The notes beneath the pieces are model-generated. The model was not told the origin of the DNA. It saw nothing but the letters and a program-made list of their open reading frames with translations, and made no database searches. Positions 30,832-41,236 of a stretch of DNA of 64,000 nucleotides are shown piece by piece (the first letter of the stretch is position 1; every line of letters starts with the position of its first letter). The stretch is from Medakamo hakoo (lineage: Eukaryota > Chlorophyta > Trebouxiophyceae > Coccomyxaceae), in contig CP089457.1 in assembly GCA_026636295.1 (NCBI GenBank), positions 496,001-560,000 of the forward strand. Reading direction: 5' to 3'. The position numbers were made by a program, and so were the translations under genes.

Positions 30832-32599
30832 TCACTCGCTGGGCGCCCGGCCACCCGCCGCACGCACGGCTTTGGATCTCTGCACTAGCCTCTCGGCAAT
30901 CGCGCCCTCCGCGGCCTTGGGCGTCGCCTTCCAGGCCGCAGCAACCCGCGCCCGCAGTGCCTCAAACGCACCGGGCGAGTTGTCCGTCGCGCGCAGGCGA
31001 CCCTCCACGGGCCCACAGTCGTACATGACGGCCAGGGCATCGCCTCCGCCACCCACGTCCCCGGCCGCCGTCGCGCGCAGGTAAAAGGTCGACGGGTCGG
31101 AAGGGTCCACCGCCCCGCCCTCGACCACCGCCACGCGCTCCGCCGCCAGCTTGCCCGGCAGGGAGGCCTTCCCCGAGTCCGTGCGGGGTGCTTTCATCAC
31201 ATCCGTGCGGGCGCCACCCACAGCAATGCGCGACAGCTTGGTCGCGACGGCCAGGGAGTCCCGGTCCACTTTCTGCAGCAGGCCGCCGCCCATCCCAAAC
31301 GCGACGGTGGACGCGGCGTAGCCCGCCCTCAAGACGCCGTCCAGGACGCGGACAATGGCTGCGGCGTCCATGCCGTCACCCTGGATGACGCCGGCGTGGC
31401 GCGGGATTTTAAAGCCCTTGGCGTTGGTGTCGAAACCAAAGGCCGCCGCCGCCGCGTCCAAGCCCAGGAGGACAGCCTCGAGCGGGTCGCCCGAGTCCGG
31501 GCGGATGACTAAAAACCCGCCAGCTTCCACCACACTCGCCTTGATGGCGGGGTCGGGCAGGATCGTCTCGAGCGCTGCGCGGTAATCGTAGGAATCCAGG
31601 ACGACCGCGACGGGCCCGCTGGCGGCGTGCGCGTCCAGCACAGCGCGCACAGCGGCGGCCTCGCTCCCCCAACTCGTCATCACAGAATGCTCCGTCGCCG
31701 GGATGGACCCCGCGACGGGCGCGCCGCCATTGAGGGTGTGCTGCGCCACCCAGGCGGCGGGCGCGGTGTCTGTGCCGGTCCAGGACAGGAGGTGGGCGAT
31801 GCCGCCGGCGACGGCCTGGTCTAAGCCAGTCACGCCGCGGAAGCCAAAGTCGTGGAGGCGGGAGGGCAGCAGGTGCGAGGCCGCGCCGTCATCCACGCTC
31901 GCTTCAAAGGCGGCCTCGACGCTGTCGCGGACGCGCCGGGCCAGGGTCGCGACGGAGGACGGGTACCACACGTGCGTCAGCAGCGTTTCCAGCCAGGTGG
32001 CCAGCGGCGCGAAGGGCCCGGCCGCCGAGATTTGGAGGACGGGGACGTGCGGGCGGACGACGGAGCCGGGGGGCAGGGCCTGGATGGTGACGGGGAAGTG
32101 ACCGCCATTCTCGCGGATGAAGCGCAGGAAGAGGTCGCGCGGGAAAGGGAAGGGGGCGGGGCGCCCGTCCGGCCCGACGCGGTGGGTCGACCAAAACGAC
32201 GCCGCGCCTTCCACGTCGGCCTCCGTCCACGGGCGCTCAATGAACGTCTCCAGGATGTGGTCCAGGCCCCAAAAGATGGCGCGGGTGTCGGCTTTATCTC
32301 CCGCGAAGCCGGCGCGGAAGGAGGTGTACTTTGAGGTGGAGAAGGGCGGGCGGAGAGGGCAGTGAGGGATGGGGGGTGGAGGCGCACGGGCGGTGGGTGC
32401 CTGGGAGGGCGAGAGGAGAGGACACCGGGGCCGGCGGTCGAGAGCAAAGAGCCATCGCCTCCCCTTTTCCCACACACAGTCCACAACACACCGCCACGAC
32501 TTCGTCCGTGCCGGGCGGGTACAACTCGAAGTGGGAGGCCTTGTAGGAGTCGGTGAGCAGGGCGAGCGGCAGGTTGAAGGGCAGGGGGGGCAGTGGCAT
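30832..32599 (-). CDS. NAMPT: Nicotinamide phosphoribosyltransferase
   Basis: Converts nicotinamide and PRPP to nicotinamide mononucleotide, the one-step NAD salvage route used by animals and some bacteria. Exon 1 is 32599-32492; exon 2 is 32328-30832; phase zero; 534 residues (human 491). Landmarks: NLPLALLTDSYKASHFELYP, LHDFGFRGVTG, the SWTGTDT segment, PATEHSVMTSWG, VLDSYDYRAAL, LVIRPDSGDP, GVIQGDGMD, and AFGMGGGLLQKVDRDSLA. The acidic and Arg residues matching human Asp219, Arg311, Asp313 and Asp354 are visible. The place of human His247, the autophosphorylated residue, seems to hold Lys in an ungapped alignment. No targeting peptide is obvious. Its distribution among algae is patchy; land plants use the nicotinamidase route. 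Confidence 0.94.
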
Positions 32600-32829
32600 G
32601 GTCCGAGGTTGGACGCGGTGTCAAAGGGGGTCGGAAGGACTTGGCGGCCGTCGTGTCCTGGGGAATCAGAGGCCTGGACACACACGCGCCTGAACGCCTG
32701 AGTATTGGCGTGTAGGCGCGGGCCGTGCTCGCAGGGGGAAGGGCAAACGAATGCGAACGAGAAAGCGAGTGAGCAGCGGCAGACCGACGTCTTCGCGGCT
32801 AGCGCCGTCGGAAAAAAAAAAACGAAAAA
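32600..32829. promoter_or_regulatory. Divergent promoter of NAMPT and DDX52
   Basis: These 230 bases separate the two start codons. An A-run (32811-32828) lies directly before the DDX52 ATG. No specific element was recognised. Confidence 0.45.
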
Positions 32830-34844
32830 ATGGACGCCGCCTTTGCCGGCCTGTTGACGGGAGGTGTCCGGTTCGATGGCGCCGCCGACCGGCAGGCCAT
32901 GGCCCTGTTTCGGCCACGGCGAGATGGCGGTGGGAGTGCGGGTGCGTGTGTGTGTGTGTGGGGGGGGTGAGGTGGCGGGGAAGAGGCGAAGACGCATGCG
33001 TTTTGGCCGTCGACTCACGCAAACACACACAACACTCTCCCAGGCCCATGCACGCCCGCTGTGCCGCACGTGGACACGGCCGTGACCAAGGACCCGGTCG
33101 AGGTGAGGCGAGATGGGGGATGGGTTTTGTGCGGCGCGTTTCTTTTCTCGCAAACCAAGCCGCCGCACGACTGCCTGCTTCGCGCCACGACCTCCCTCTT
33201 CCATCCATCCATCCTCCACCAAACACGACGCAGACCGCCAACTTGGCCCGGAAGGCCTACGGTATCCGAGTAAAAGGCGGCGGCGCCGGCGCAGCAGCCG
33301 CGTCCATCCCACCACCTCTGCAATGCTTCGACGACGCCTTACCAGCGGCGCGGCGAAAAAGCAAACCGCACGGCGGCGCGGCCAAACCTTCGCGCAGCGC
33401 GGACGGCGCCGCCCGCACTCGGGCCGCCCTCCAAGCCGCTTTGAAAAGCGGTGGGTGGACGACCCCTACGCCCATCCAGCGCCAGGTCATCCCGCTGCTT
33501 TTGGGGGGCGGCGCGGACGTCCTGGCCATCGCGCCGACGGGCAGCGGCAAGACGCTCGCGTTTTTGTTGCCGCTGGTCGTGCAGTGCGCGCGCGAACGGG
33601 ACAAAGAACGGGCGGACGGACGGAAGGGGCGCCCGCCCGGCCCGCGCGCCCTGGTCCTGTCACCCACGCGAGAGCTGGCCGCCCAGACGGCGCGCGTCCT
33701 GGCCCGGCTGACGACGAACGAAGGCGGGGCTGCGCACCGGCTGCGGGTGAAGGGCGCGCTGCTCACGCGCGGCGCGCTCACGGCCGGCGCGGCCGTCGGC
33801 GCGGGGACGGACATCCTCCTCGCCACGCCGGCCCGCCTCGCCTCCGCAGTAGCTGAGAAGAAAGTTGACCTGTCTGCCGTGCGGTGGCTGGTCCTGGACG
33901 AGGCGGACAGGCTGCTGGACGCGGCGGGGGCGGGCGGCGGCGGCGGGGGTGAGCAGGACGGCGGCGACGGGTGCACCGCACAGCCGCGCCCGCCGCGCTC
34001 GCCTCCTTCTTCCATGCTGGCCGCCGTCGACGCCATTTTAGCGGCGTGCAGCCACCCACGCCGCGTGGCCGCCCTGCTGTCCGCGACCATGCCGGCGGCC
34101 GTGGAAGCGCTGGCCCGCACTTTTTTGCGCGCGCCCGTCCGCGTGAGCGCGGCCGGGCTTGGCGGCGGCGCGAAGGCGGGGGGAGGCGCGCACGCGGTGA
34201 CCGACCCGCGCGGCAGCCTGGCCGCGTCCGTCTCTCACGTCCTCACCTTTGTGGGGACGGGCGACGCCGGGAAGCGGCTGGCGCTGCGGGACTTGTTGGC
34301 ACCGGGCGGCGGCGGCGTGGGCCCGGCGCGCACGCGCGCCACCCCGCCCGCCCTCGTCTTTGTCAAGGCGGGCGACCGGGCGGCGTCCGTGGCGGCCGAC
34401 CTGGCCGCGGCGGGCGTCCCCTCGTCGGCCGTCTCCGCGGCGTCCGGCCACGCGGCGCGCGCGGCCGCCGTGGCGGGGCTGCGGTCCGGCGAGCTCTGGG
34501 CGCTCGTCAGCACAGACGTCCTGGCGAGGGGGCTGGACTTCATCGGCGTGCGCACCGTCATCAATTACGACTGCCCGGCGACGCTGGAGGACTACACACA
34601 CCGCGTCGGGCGGACGGGCCGGGCCGGGAGCGAGGGGACGGCCGTGACGCTGTGGGCGGAAGGCGACGCGCCGCGGCTGCGCGGCATCGCGTCCGCTGTG
34701 CGCGCGGCCGGCGGGGACGTCCCCGACTGGATGCTGCGCCTGCCTGCCGCGGGGAGGAAGGAACGGGCGGCGCGAAAGCGGGAGGTGGGCTCCAATGGCG
34801 GTGGTGGGGCGGGCGGCCGGGTGGCCAAGAAGCGGCGGGGCTGA
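32830..34844 (+). CDS. DDX52: DEAD-box RNA helicase DDX52/Rok1
   Basis: Helicase of the Rok1 group, needed for early 18S rRNA processing in the small-subunit processome. Exons are 32830-32941, 33044-33102 and 33234-34844, phases consistent, 593 residues. The start MDAAFAGLLTGGVRF resembles the Rok1 N-terminus. Motifs in order: GWTTPTPIQRQVIPLLL (Q), APTGSGKT (I), SPTRELAAQ (Ia), ATPARL (Ib), VLDEADRLLD (II), LSATMP (III), ALVSTDVLARGLDFIGVRTV (IV-V) and THRVGRTGRAG (VI). The STDVLARGLDF and VINYDCP segments are close to Rok1. The C-terminus is basic (RKREVGS...VAKKRRG). Intron 1 holds a TG repeat. A longer open frame upstream is an artefact of GC bias. Confidence 0.93.
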
Positions 34845-35004
34845 ACTGTAGACGCACAGTGGAAGCGGAAGGTTGGGAGGCTGAAGGTTTGAAGGTTTGG
34901 CAAGGTTGGGGAGACGAGCGCGCGCACCCCCCCCCCTCACTCGCTCGTTTCTATTCACTCGCTCGCAAAAACACTCGATTCGCTCTCCCACCCCCTCCAT
35001 ACCA

Positions 35005-36525
35005 ATGGAGGACGAGGATGACGACATGCGGGTCGTGTACCAGGTGCGTGCGGCGGCGGGGTGTGGGCGCGTGCCGTCGCCGTTTCTTTCTTTCCATCAC
35101 TGCGCCCGGTCTCAATGCATCTGCTGCGCCTCCCACGAAAACACCCCAGTCCGGCGCCGCCACCGCCCCACCGCCACGCGCGCCTGGCGCGGGTCCACGC
35201 CGCACTGCTCGCGTGCGCGCGGGCCGGGTGCCAGCAGAGGTAAGGCCGCGTTTGTGTTTTTTCTTTTTGTGCGCTCCGCGCGCTGCCCCGCCCAAACCCC
35301 GCACACTTCACTGCTCGTGCCCCAAAAAATAAACACCCGGCAGGATGATGACGACGAGCCGGAAGCCCACACGCCCGGCGCCGCCCGTCGCGCATCCCAC
35401 CGCCCCACCCCCAGTGGCAGCGGTTTGGCGGGAGCCCTGGTCGCGGAAGCGGAGGCCGAGGCGGCGGCCCTTGCAGCGGCAGTGGCGCGTGCCCCCTCCC
35501 CCGGCGACGTGCCGGACGACGACGACGACGGCGGAGACTGGCGCCCAGTGCGACCGCAACAGCGCCCGCTCCCAGCGCGCGGGCACGCGGCGGCACTCGT
35601 CGCGGCTTTGGAGGGCGACGCGCCGTCCGCGACCACCCCTGCGTCCGCGCCGCCCGCCCGCTCCCGTGGGCGCCAGCAACAGCAGCAGCAGCGCCGCCGG
35701 GGCGTGGCCAGCGCCACGCCCGTGCCCCGTGCCCGCGCCCGGCTGGGAGGTGGGGGCGGCGGTGCCGGCGGGCGCGGGCGCGGCCGTGGCCCCGGGCTGA
35801 GCAGCCTGGGCCCGGGCGGCGGTGCCGGCGGCGGCGGCGCCACGCCCGCCAGCGCGCGCCTGGCCACCGTCCTGGCGGGCGCGGCCGGCGCGGAGACGCC
35901 CGGCGCGCCAGGTCCCGCGCCCGACGCGGACACTATCCAGGACGTGGAGGAGGAGCGCGGCGGCGGCGGTCTGCTGGCTGCGACGCCCGCCCCTCCTCCT
36001 CCACCCGCCGACCCGGCACACGCCCACCACCTCCAGCAGCGGTCGGGGGCCACGCCCGCCGCCCGGGCCGCCTTCCTGGCCGGCCTGCCCCCGGTGCCCT
36101 TACCGTCGCCGCTGGACTGGGAGGGCAGCGGCGGCGGCGGGCGGAAAGGCGGCGGCGGCGCGGCGGCCGCCGGGCATGGCCCGCTGGCCGGGCGCCTCGG
36201 CGCTGGCTTGGCGGACGCGGCCGCAGCCCGGTCCGCGCCCGGACCCCGCCCGACGCTGCGCTTGCGTGTGCTGGAAGCCAGCGATGAGGCGGGCGTGGCC
36301 CTGGCCCGCTGCACGGTCGTGGGCGCGACCGCGGCGGGGGGAGGGGGCGGGCGTGGCGGGCCGGCCGGCCTCCCCCGCCCGGGCGCGGGCCTCGTCCTCG
36401 CGGCCCGCCCCGCGTCGGCCGGCCACCCGCGGCCGCCGCCACCGGGCGGCGAGTTTGAGGTGGCGTGGTCGCCGCCGCCCGTGCGTGTGTGCGTGGGCGG
36501 GGAGGAGGTCTGGGTGGTGGTGTGA
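35005..36525 (+). CDS. Unknown protein with RGG-like Gly-rich region
   Basis: Exons 35005-35043 (MEDEDDDMRVVYQ), 35150-35239 and 35344-36525, all phase zero with GTGCGT and GTAAGG donors, give 436 residues. The middle exon is less certain and could be skipped without a frame change. The protein starts acidic and has a long, largely disordered middle with a glutamine run (QQQQQQ near residue 140) and an RGRGRG Gly-rich stretch. It ends in a probable folded region of about 90 residues (RPTLRLRVLEASDEAGVALA ... EFEVAWSPPPVRVCVGGEEV) with beta-strand character. I do not recognise the family. Acidic plus RGG composition suggests a nuclear or RNA/DNA-associated protein, an inference only. Confidence 0.6.
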   Translation: MEDEDDDMRVVYQVRAAAGCGRVPSPFLSFHHCARSQCICCASHENTPVRRRHRPTATRAWRGSTPHCSRARGPGASRGKAAFVFFLFVRSARCPAQTPHTSLLVPQKINTRQDDDDEPEAHTPGAARRASHRPTPSGSGLAGALVAEAEAEAAALAAAVARAPSPGDVPDDDDDGGDWRPVRPQQRPLPARGHAAALVAALEGDAPSATTPASAPPARSRGRQQQQQQRRRGVASATPVPRARARLGGGGGGAGGRGRGRGPGLSSLGPGGGAGGGGATPASARLATVLAGAAGAETPGAPGPAPDADTIQDVEEERGGGGLLAATPAPPPPPADPAHAHHLQQRSGATPAARAAFLAGLPPVPLPSPLDWEGSGGGGRKGGGGAAAAGHGPLAGRLGAGLADAAAARSAPGPRPTLRLRVLEASDEAGVALARCTVVGATAAGGGGGRGGPAGLPRPGAGLVLAARPASAGHPRPPPPGGEFEVAWSPPPVRVCVGGEEVWVVV

Positions 36526-36691
36526 GGCGGGGGGGGGGGAGAGGGGCGGCCTGTGTGTGTGGGGTTTGCAGCCTGTTAGCTTTAGAGCCTTGAGCCTTTC
36601 TTTTTTTTTGGTTGCTCGGAAGCGAGCATACCGATATGCCTACGGCTGGTTTTCTACACAAGCGGGGGGGCTGCAGCACGGCGGGGGGCCA

Positions 36692-38266
36692 TCACTCCCC
36701 ATCACTCCACGCGTCCGCGTCGGCGCCGCCCCCCCCACCCTCCTCCCCGCCGACGTCGTCGGCTCCACCACCCGTCGTGCGCGTCATGCGCGCCGGCGCC
36801 CACACCAGGATCGCGCGGTCGTCACCGCCCGAGTACAGCTCCCGCCGGCCCTCACACCAGGCCAGCGCGTGCACGGCCGCCACGTGCCCACGCAGGAAAG
36901 GGGCGGCCGGCGCGGCGGGCGAGCCGCCCGCCCGGGCGGCGGACGCGGCCGCCGCGCCCGGGCCCCGCCCCGCCCCGCCAGGCAGGGGCAAGACCTGGAC
37001 GACGGACCCGCACGGGTGGAACAGCACGGGCGCAGGCCCACCGCCCACGGCCAGTTGGCGTGGACGCCGGGCCGCATTGTGCGTGCCGCCCAGCGCCCAG
37101 GGGAGGAGGGCCGCAGGGCCGCCGGCGCCGGCGGCGTCGCCCTCCCACACCTTGACCCGCCCGTCCGTGCCGGCGCTCACCCAGCTTAGCCCGTCGGGCG
37201 CCGGCGCCAGGCCCGTGACGGCCCCGTCGTGGGCGAGCGGGTCCAGGGCGCGGTGGGAAGCAGGAGCGGAGAAGCGGCCGGCCCGGACGGGTGGGGCGTC
37301 GTCGCCGTCGCCGGCGTCGGCGTCCGGCGGTGGCGGCGGCGCCGGCGCCGGGCGGCGCCGCGCCGCGCGCGCGGCTCCGCCCTCCTGCCCTCCATCCAAA
37401 CACCGCACGCACGCGGCCGCCCGGCGCACGTCCCAGACCCTGATGGCGCCGTCAGCACCGCCACTCACGAGCGTCCACTCGCAGGACGGCGACCAGGACG
37501 CAGCCCAGACGGCGCCGGCGTGGCCGGGCAGGTGGTGCGTGACGGTGCCACTCCCCGCCGGGTCGGCCAGGCGCAGCCCGGCCCGCGGCGCGTCGGCGGG
37601 TCCGGCCGTGGGAGCGCCGGCTGTGCCGCCGGCACCACACCCGACAGCGACGAGGGCGTGGTGCGACGCACCAGAGCACGACGACGCACTCGCCGGGCTC
37701 ATGGCCACGCACTGGACGCGCGGCGGCGGTGTGGACGCGCCGCTCCCACTCCCGCCGCCGCCTCCCCGCCCGCCGCCCAGGTGCAGCGACACGACCGCCG
37801 CGGGGCCGTTGGCGTCCCACAGCTTCACGGTCCCGTCCGCGCTCCCGCTCACAAAGGCGCCCGCGTCCACGGGGTACCAGGCCAGCCCCGTGACAGCGGC
37901 CGTGTGTCCGCCGGCCTCACCCCGGCGCGCGTGGAAGAGCGGGGGCAGCGAGGTGGATGGCGTGCCACCGCCGGCCGCGCGCACTCTTTTAGCCGCGCGT
38001 TCCGCCCCTCCGCCAGCGCCATCACACCCGGCGCCGACGTCGTACGCAACTATGGACCCGTCGCCACCGGCGGCGAGCAAGAAACGGCCCTCCGCTGGGT
38101 CGAGGGCCAGCCAATGCAGCGGTGCGGCGCCTGGGTAGGCAGCGTCTCGGACGGGCGCGGGCGCCAGGGCCGCCCACGCCGGTTCGGCGAGCAGGCCGCC
38201 CGGGAAGGCCCTCGGCGCGGCCAGGGCCCGGGTGCGCAGGCCGGCCAGGACGGGGTGGCGCGGCAT
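36692..38266 (-). CDS. ERCC8: ERCC8/CSA, WD40 receptor of CRL4 in transcription-coupled repair
   Basis: Substrate receptor of the DDB1-CUL4 ubiquitin ligase that acts when RNA polymerase II stalls at DNA damage. It is a single exon of 524 residues against about 400 in animals; Ala/Gly spacers explain the rest. CSA-specific landmarks: PLHWLALDPAEGRFLLAAGG, VTGLAWYPVDAGAFVSGSAD, GTVKLWDANGPAAVV, HALVAVGCG, WAASWSPSCEWTLVSGGADG, IRVWDVRRAAACVRCLD, LSWVSAGTDGRVKVWE and REL YSGGDDRAILVWAP, ending DAWSDGE, as in human CSA (DAWSS-acidic). WDVRR is the DWD-type motif that contacts DDB1. The start codon (MPRHPVLAGL) is at 38266. Confidence 0.93.
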   Translation of the reverse strand: MPRHPVLAGLRTRALAAPRAFPGGLLAEPAWAALAPAPVRDAAYPGAAPLHWLALDPAEGRFLLAAGGDGSIVAYDVGAGCDGAGGGAERAAKRVRAAGGGTPSTSLPPLFHARRGEAGGHTAAVTGLAWYPVDAGAFVSGSADGTVKLWDANGPAAVVSLHLGGGRGGGGGSGSGASTPPPRVQCVAMSPASASSCSGASHHALVAVGCGAGGTAGAPTAGPADAPRAGLRLADPAGSGTVTHHLPGHAGAVWAASWSPSCEWTLVSGGADGAIRVWDVRRAAACVRCLDGGQEGGAARAARRRPAPAPPPPPDADAGDGDDAPPVRAGRFSAPASHRALDPLAHDGAVTGLAPAPDGLSWVSAGTDGRVKVWEGDAAGAGGPAALLPWALGGTHNAARRPRQLAVGGGPAPVLFHPCGSVVQVLPLPGGAGRGPGAAAASAARAGGSPAAPAAPFLRGHVAAVHALAWCEGRRELYSGGDDRAILVWAPARMTRTTGGGADDVGGEEGGGGGADADAWSDGE

Positions 38267-38555
38267 TGGTTTTTTGGGAGGGGCCAGACACCCGGCAGTG
38301 AGGCGGTGTGCGCAGCGGGTGCGGTGCGACCGCGTCTCACTGTGTTGTTTTCCTTGCTGCGGAGTGAACGCGCGCCACGCCACACGCACGCATCGCTTCC
38401 GGCTCGCTTCCTCGCCAGACAGTTGGCCACTCTTCTGGTGTACCCGCTCGCCTGGGCATCGTGACCAAAACCTGCGGGTGACCGCCCGCTCTCGCGCCCC
38501 TTTTCAGCCGCTCGCGCGTCGCCCGTCGGCCGCTCGTCTCCTCGTCTGACTCCAA

Positions 38556-41051
38556 ATGTGGCGCCTCCGCACGGGCGCCGCCTCCGCGGCCGGCGCGACC
38601 GACCTGAGCTCGCTGAACGACCATGTAGGTCGCCAGACCTGGGCGTATGACGCAGGCGCGGGCACGCCGGAGGAGCGGGCGGCGGTGGAGGAAGCGCGCG
38701 CCGCGTTTGCGCGGCACCGGTCGACGCGCAAGCACTCGGCCGACGAACTGCTCCGCCTGCAAGCCGCTGGGACGCCCGCCGGGCGTGCGCCCCGCCCCGC
38801 CCCGCCTCCCCCCGGTCCCGGGCGTGACGTCCACGCCGACGACGCGTCTACCACCGCGGCTTTACACGCCGGCGCGTCTTTTTACGCCACCCTCCAGTCG
38901 GACGAAGGGCACTGGCCGGGAGACTATGGCGGCCCGCTCTTCCTCTTCCCGGGCCTCGTCATTGCGCTGTACGTGACGGGCGGCCTGAAGGCCGTGCTCA
39001 GCCCTGAGGCGGTCAGAGAGGCGTTGCGGTACCTGGACAACCACCAGGCGCGTCGAAAAAAAGAGAGGGGAGAGAGAGAGGGGGGGGGGTCGCGTCTCTG
39101 CTCCATCCCACCCCCTCACCCCCACCCCCACCCACCCACCCATCAATATACACAGAACGCCGACGGCGGGTACGGCCTGCACATCGAAGGCCCGTCCACC
39201 ATGTTTGGGTCCGTCCTCTCGTACATCACCCTGCGCATCCTGGGCCGGAGCGCGGACGACCCCACCGTGGCGTCGGCCAGGCAATGGATCCGGTCGCACG
39301 GCGGGCCCACCAACGGCACGTCCTGGACCAAGTTCTGGTGCGCTGTCTTGGGCATTTACGACTGGGCCGGCGTCAACCCCATGCCGCCGGAAGCCTGGCT
39401 CCTGCCGCACTCCAAGTGGACGGGGCTTGGCTGGGTCCACCCGGGCCGGTTCTGGTGCCACTGCCGCCAGGTCTACCTGCCCATGGCCTACCTGTACGGC
39501 TCCAAGTTTGCGCACCCGCCCAACGAGTTGACTGAGGCCCTCAAGGCCGAGCTGTTCGTGGAGGCCGACCACGGCTCCATCGACTGGGACGGCACGCGGA
39601 ACACGTGCTGCGCGGCCGACCTGTACTACCCGCACCCCGCGGTCCAGGACGCGCTGTGGTGGGGGCTGGCCCGCCTGGAGAAGTGGGTGCTGGCCGGTTC
39701 CTGGCTGCGGCGCAAGGCGTTGGCATCCCTGGCGGCCCACGTCGCGTACGAGGACGCCAACACCCGGTTCATCTGCATCGGGCCCGTCAACAAGGCCCTC
39801 AACCTGATCGTGCGCTGGTGCGAGGAGGGCCGGGGCGGCGGCGGGCCAGCGTTCGCGGCCCACCTGGCCCGCGTCCCGGACTACCTGTGGGTCGCGGAGG
39901 ACGGCCTCAAAATGCAGGGCTACAACGGCTCGCAGCTGTGGGACACGGCGTTCGCGGTGCAGGCGCTGCGGGCGGCCGGGCCGGAGCTGTGCGAGGGCGA
40001 GCCGGCCGTGCGGACCGCGCTCGGCCGGGCCGCCCGGTACGTCGAGGCGTCCCAGGTCCAGGACGAGGCGTCGCCCGGCCCGCTGTCCGCCTGGTTCCGG
40101 CACGCGTCCGTGGGCGCGTGGCCGTTTTCGACCCGCGACCACGGCTGGCCGATCTCCGACTGCACGGCCGAGGGGTTGAAAGCGACGCTGGCGCTGGACG
40201 CCCTGGGGTCGGCCGTCACGGGCATCCCGCCCGACGCGTCGTGCGCCGCCGGCCCGTCCGGCATCCCGGCCGCCCGCATCGCCGCCGCCGTCGACATGCT
40301 GCTGTCGTACCAGAACAAAGCCTCCGGCGGGTGGGCGACGTACGAGCTGACCCGGTCGACGCCCTGGCTGGAACTCATCAACCCGGCCGAGAGTTTCGGC
40401 GACATCGTCATCGATTACCCTTACGTCGAGTGCACGGCCGCCTGCGTGTGCGCGCTGGGCCAGTACAGGACCGCCGTCGCCGCCGCCCCAGGCGGCAAGG
40501 TCCACCGGGCGGGCGACGTGGACAGGGCCATCGAAACCGGCCTGGCGTTCATCGAACGCGAACAGCGCCCCGACGGCTCCTGGTACGGGTCCTGGGGCGT
40601 CTGCTTCACGTACGGCGCCTGGTTTGGGTGCAAGGCCCTGTCCGCGGCTGGCCGCACCGCCAAAACCTGTCCGTACCTGCGCCGGGCGTGCGAGTTTTTG
40701 GTGGCCCGCCAGGAAGCCGACGGCGGGTGGGGCGAGTCATACCGCTCGTCGGTCGACAAGGTGTACACGTCGCTGCCGGGCGGCGAGTCCCAGGTTGTCC
40801 ACACGGCGTGGGCCATGCTGGCGCTGCTTGCAGCGGGGTGGGCGGACGCCGTGCCCGCGGCCCGTGGGTCGGACGTCCTCCGCCGCGCGGCCGCGTCCTT
40901 GCTGAGGGCGCAGGAGGCGTCGGGCGACTGGCCGCAGCAGCACATCACCGGCGTGTTCAACCGCAACTGCATGATCACGTACGCCAACTACCGCAACATC
41001 TTCCCGCTGTGGGCGCTGGCGGAGTACCGGGCGGCCGTGCTGCGGAAATGA
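38556..41051 (+). CDS. CAS1: Cycloartenol synthase
   Basis: Cyclises 2,3-oxidosqualene to cycloartenol, the entry to plant-type sterols, on the ER membrane. Exon 1 is 38556-39047 and exon 2 is 39156-41051; 795 residues. Splicing joins YLDNHQ to NADGGYGLHIEG, exactly the family sequence, but uses a GC donor (CAG then GCGCGT). The intron is 108 bases and stop-free, so retention would add 36 residues. The catalytic Asp is in DCTAEG (about residue 499). His in DHGWPISDCTAE and Ile two before the Asp match plant CAS His477 and Ile481; lanosterol synthases have Val at the latter. QW repeats such as QEADGGWGESYRS and NTCCAADLYYPHP are present. A TGTAA at 41077-41081 may be the polyadenylation signal. 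Confidence 0.95.
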   Translation: MWRLRTGAASAAGATDLSSLNDHVGRQTWAYDAGAGTPEERAAVEEARAAFARHRSTRKHSADELLRLQAAGTPAGRAPRPAPPPPGPGRDVHADDASTTAALHAGASFYATLQSDEGHWPGDYGGPLFLFPGLVIALYVTGGLKAVLSPEAVREALRYLDNHQARRKKERGEREGGGSRLCSIPPPHPHPHPPTHQYTQNADGGYGLHIEGPSTMFGSVLSYITLRILGRSADDPTVASARQWIRSHGGPTNGTSWTKFWCAVLGIYDWAGVNPMPPEAWLLPHSKWTGLGWVHPGRFWCHCRQVYLPMAYLYGSKFAHPPNELTEALKAELFVEADHGSIDWDGTRNTCCAADLYYPHPAVQDALWWGLARLEKWVLAGSWLRRKALASLAAHVAYEDANTRFICIGPVNKALNLIVRWCEEGRGGGGPAFAAHLARVPDYLWVAEDGLKMQGYNGSQLWDTAFAVQALRAAGPELCEGEPAVRTALGRAARYVEASQVQDEASPGPLSAWFRHASVGAWPFSTRDHGWPISDCTAEGLKATLALDALGSAVTGIPPDASCAAGPSGIPAARIAAAVDMLLSYQNKASGGWATYELTRSTPWLELINPAESFGDIVIDYPYVECTAACVCALGQYRTAVAAAPGGKVHRAGDVDRAIETGLAFIEREQRPDGSWYGSWGVCFTYGAWFGCKALSAAGRTAKTCPYLRRACEFLVARQEADGGWGESYRSSVDKVYTSLPGGESQVVHTAWAMLALLAAGWADAVPAARGSDVLRRAAASLLRAQEASGDWPQQHITGVFNRNCMITYANYRNIFPLWALAEYRAAVLRK

Positions 41052-41236
41052 GTTTGTTTTTTCGTGGGGGCAGGAGTGTAAGATTTCTCCCTTTTGCCGT
41101 TTTTTTTTTATCCGGCGCGAGGTCGGGCCGCGCGCGCGCACGCGCGCGCACGACTTGAGGGCACACACACACACACACCTCGAGCCTTGCATTTTTTTTC
41201 TGTGGTACCGCCGCCGCACCCGATAGGAAAGCGGCC

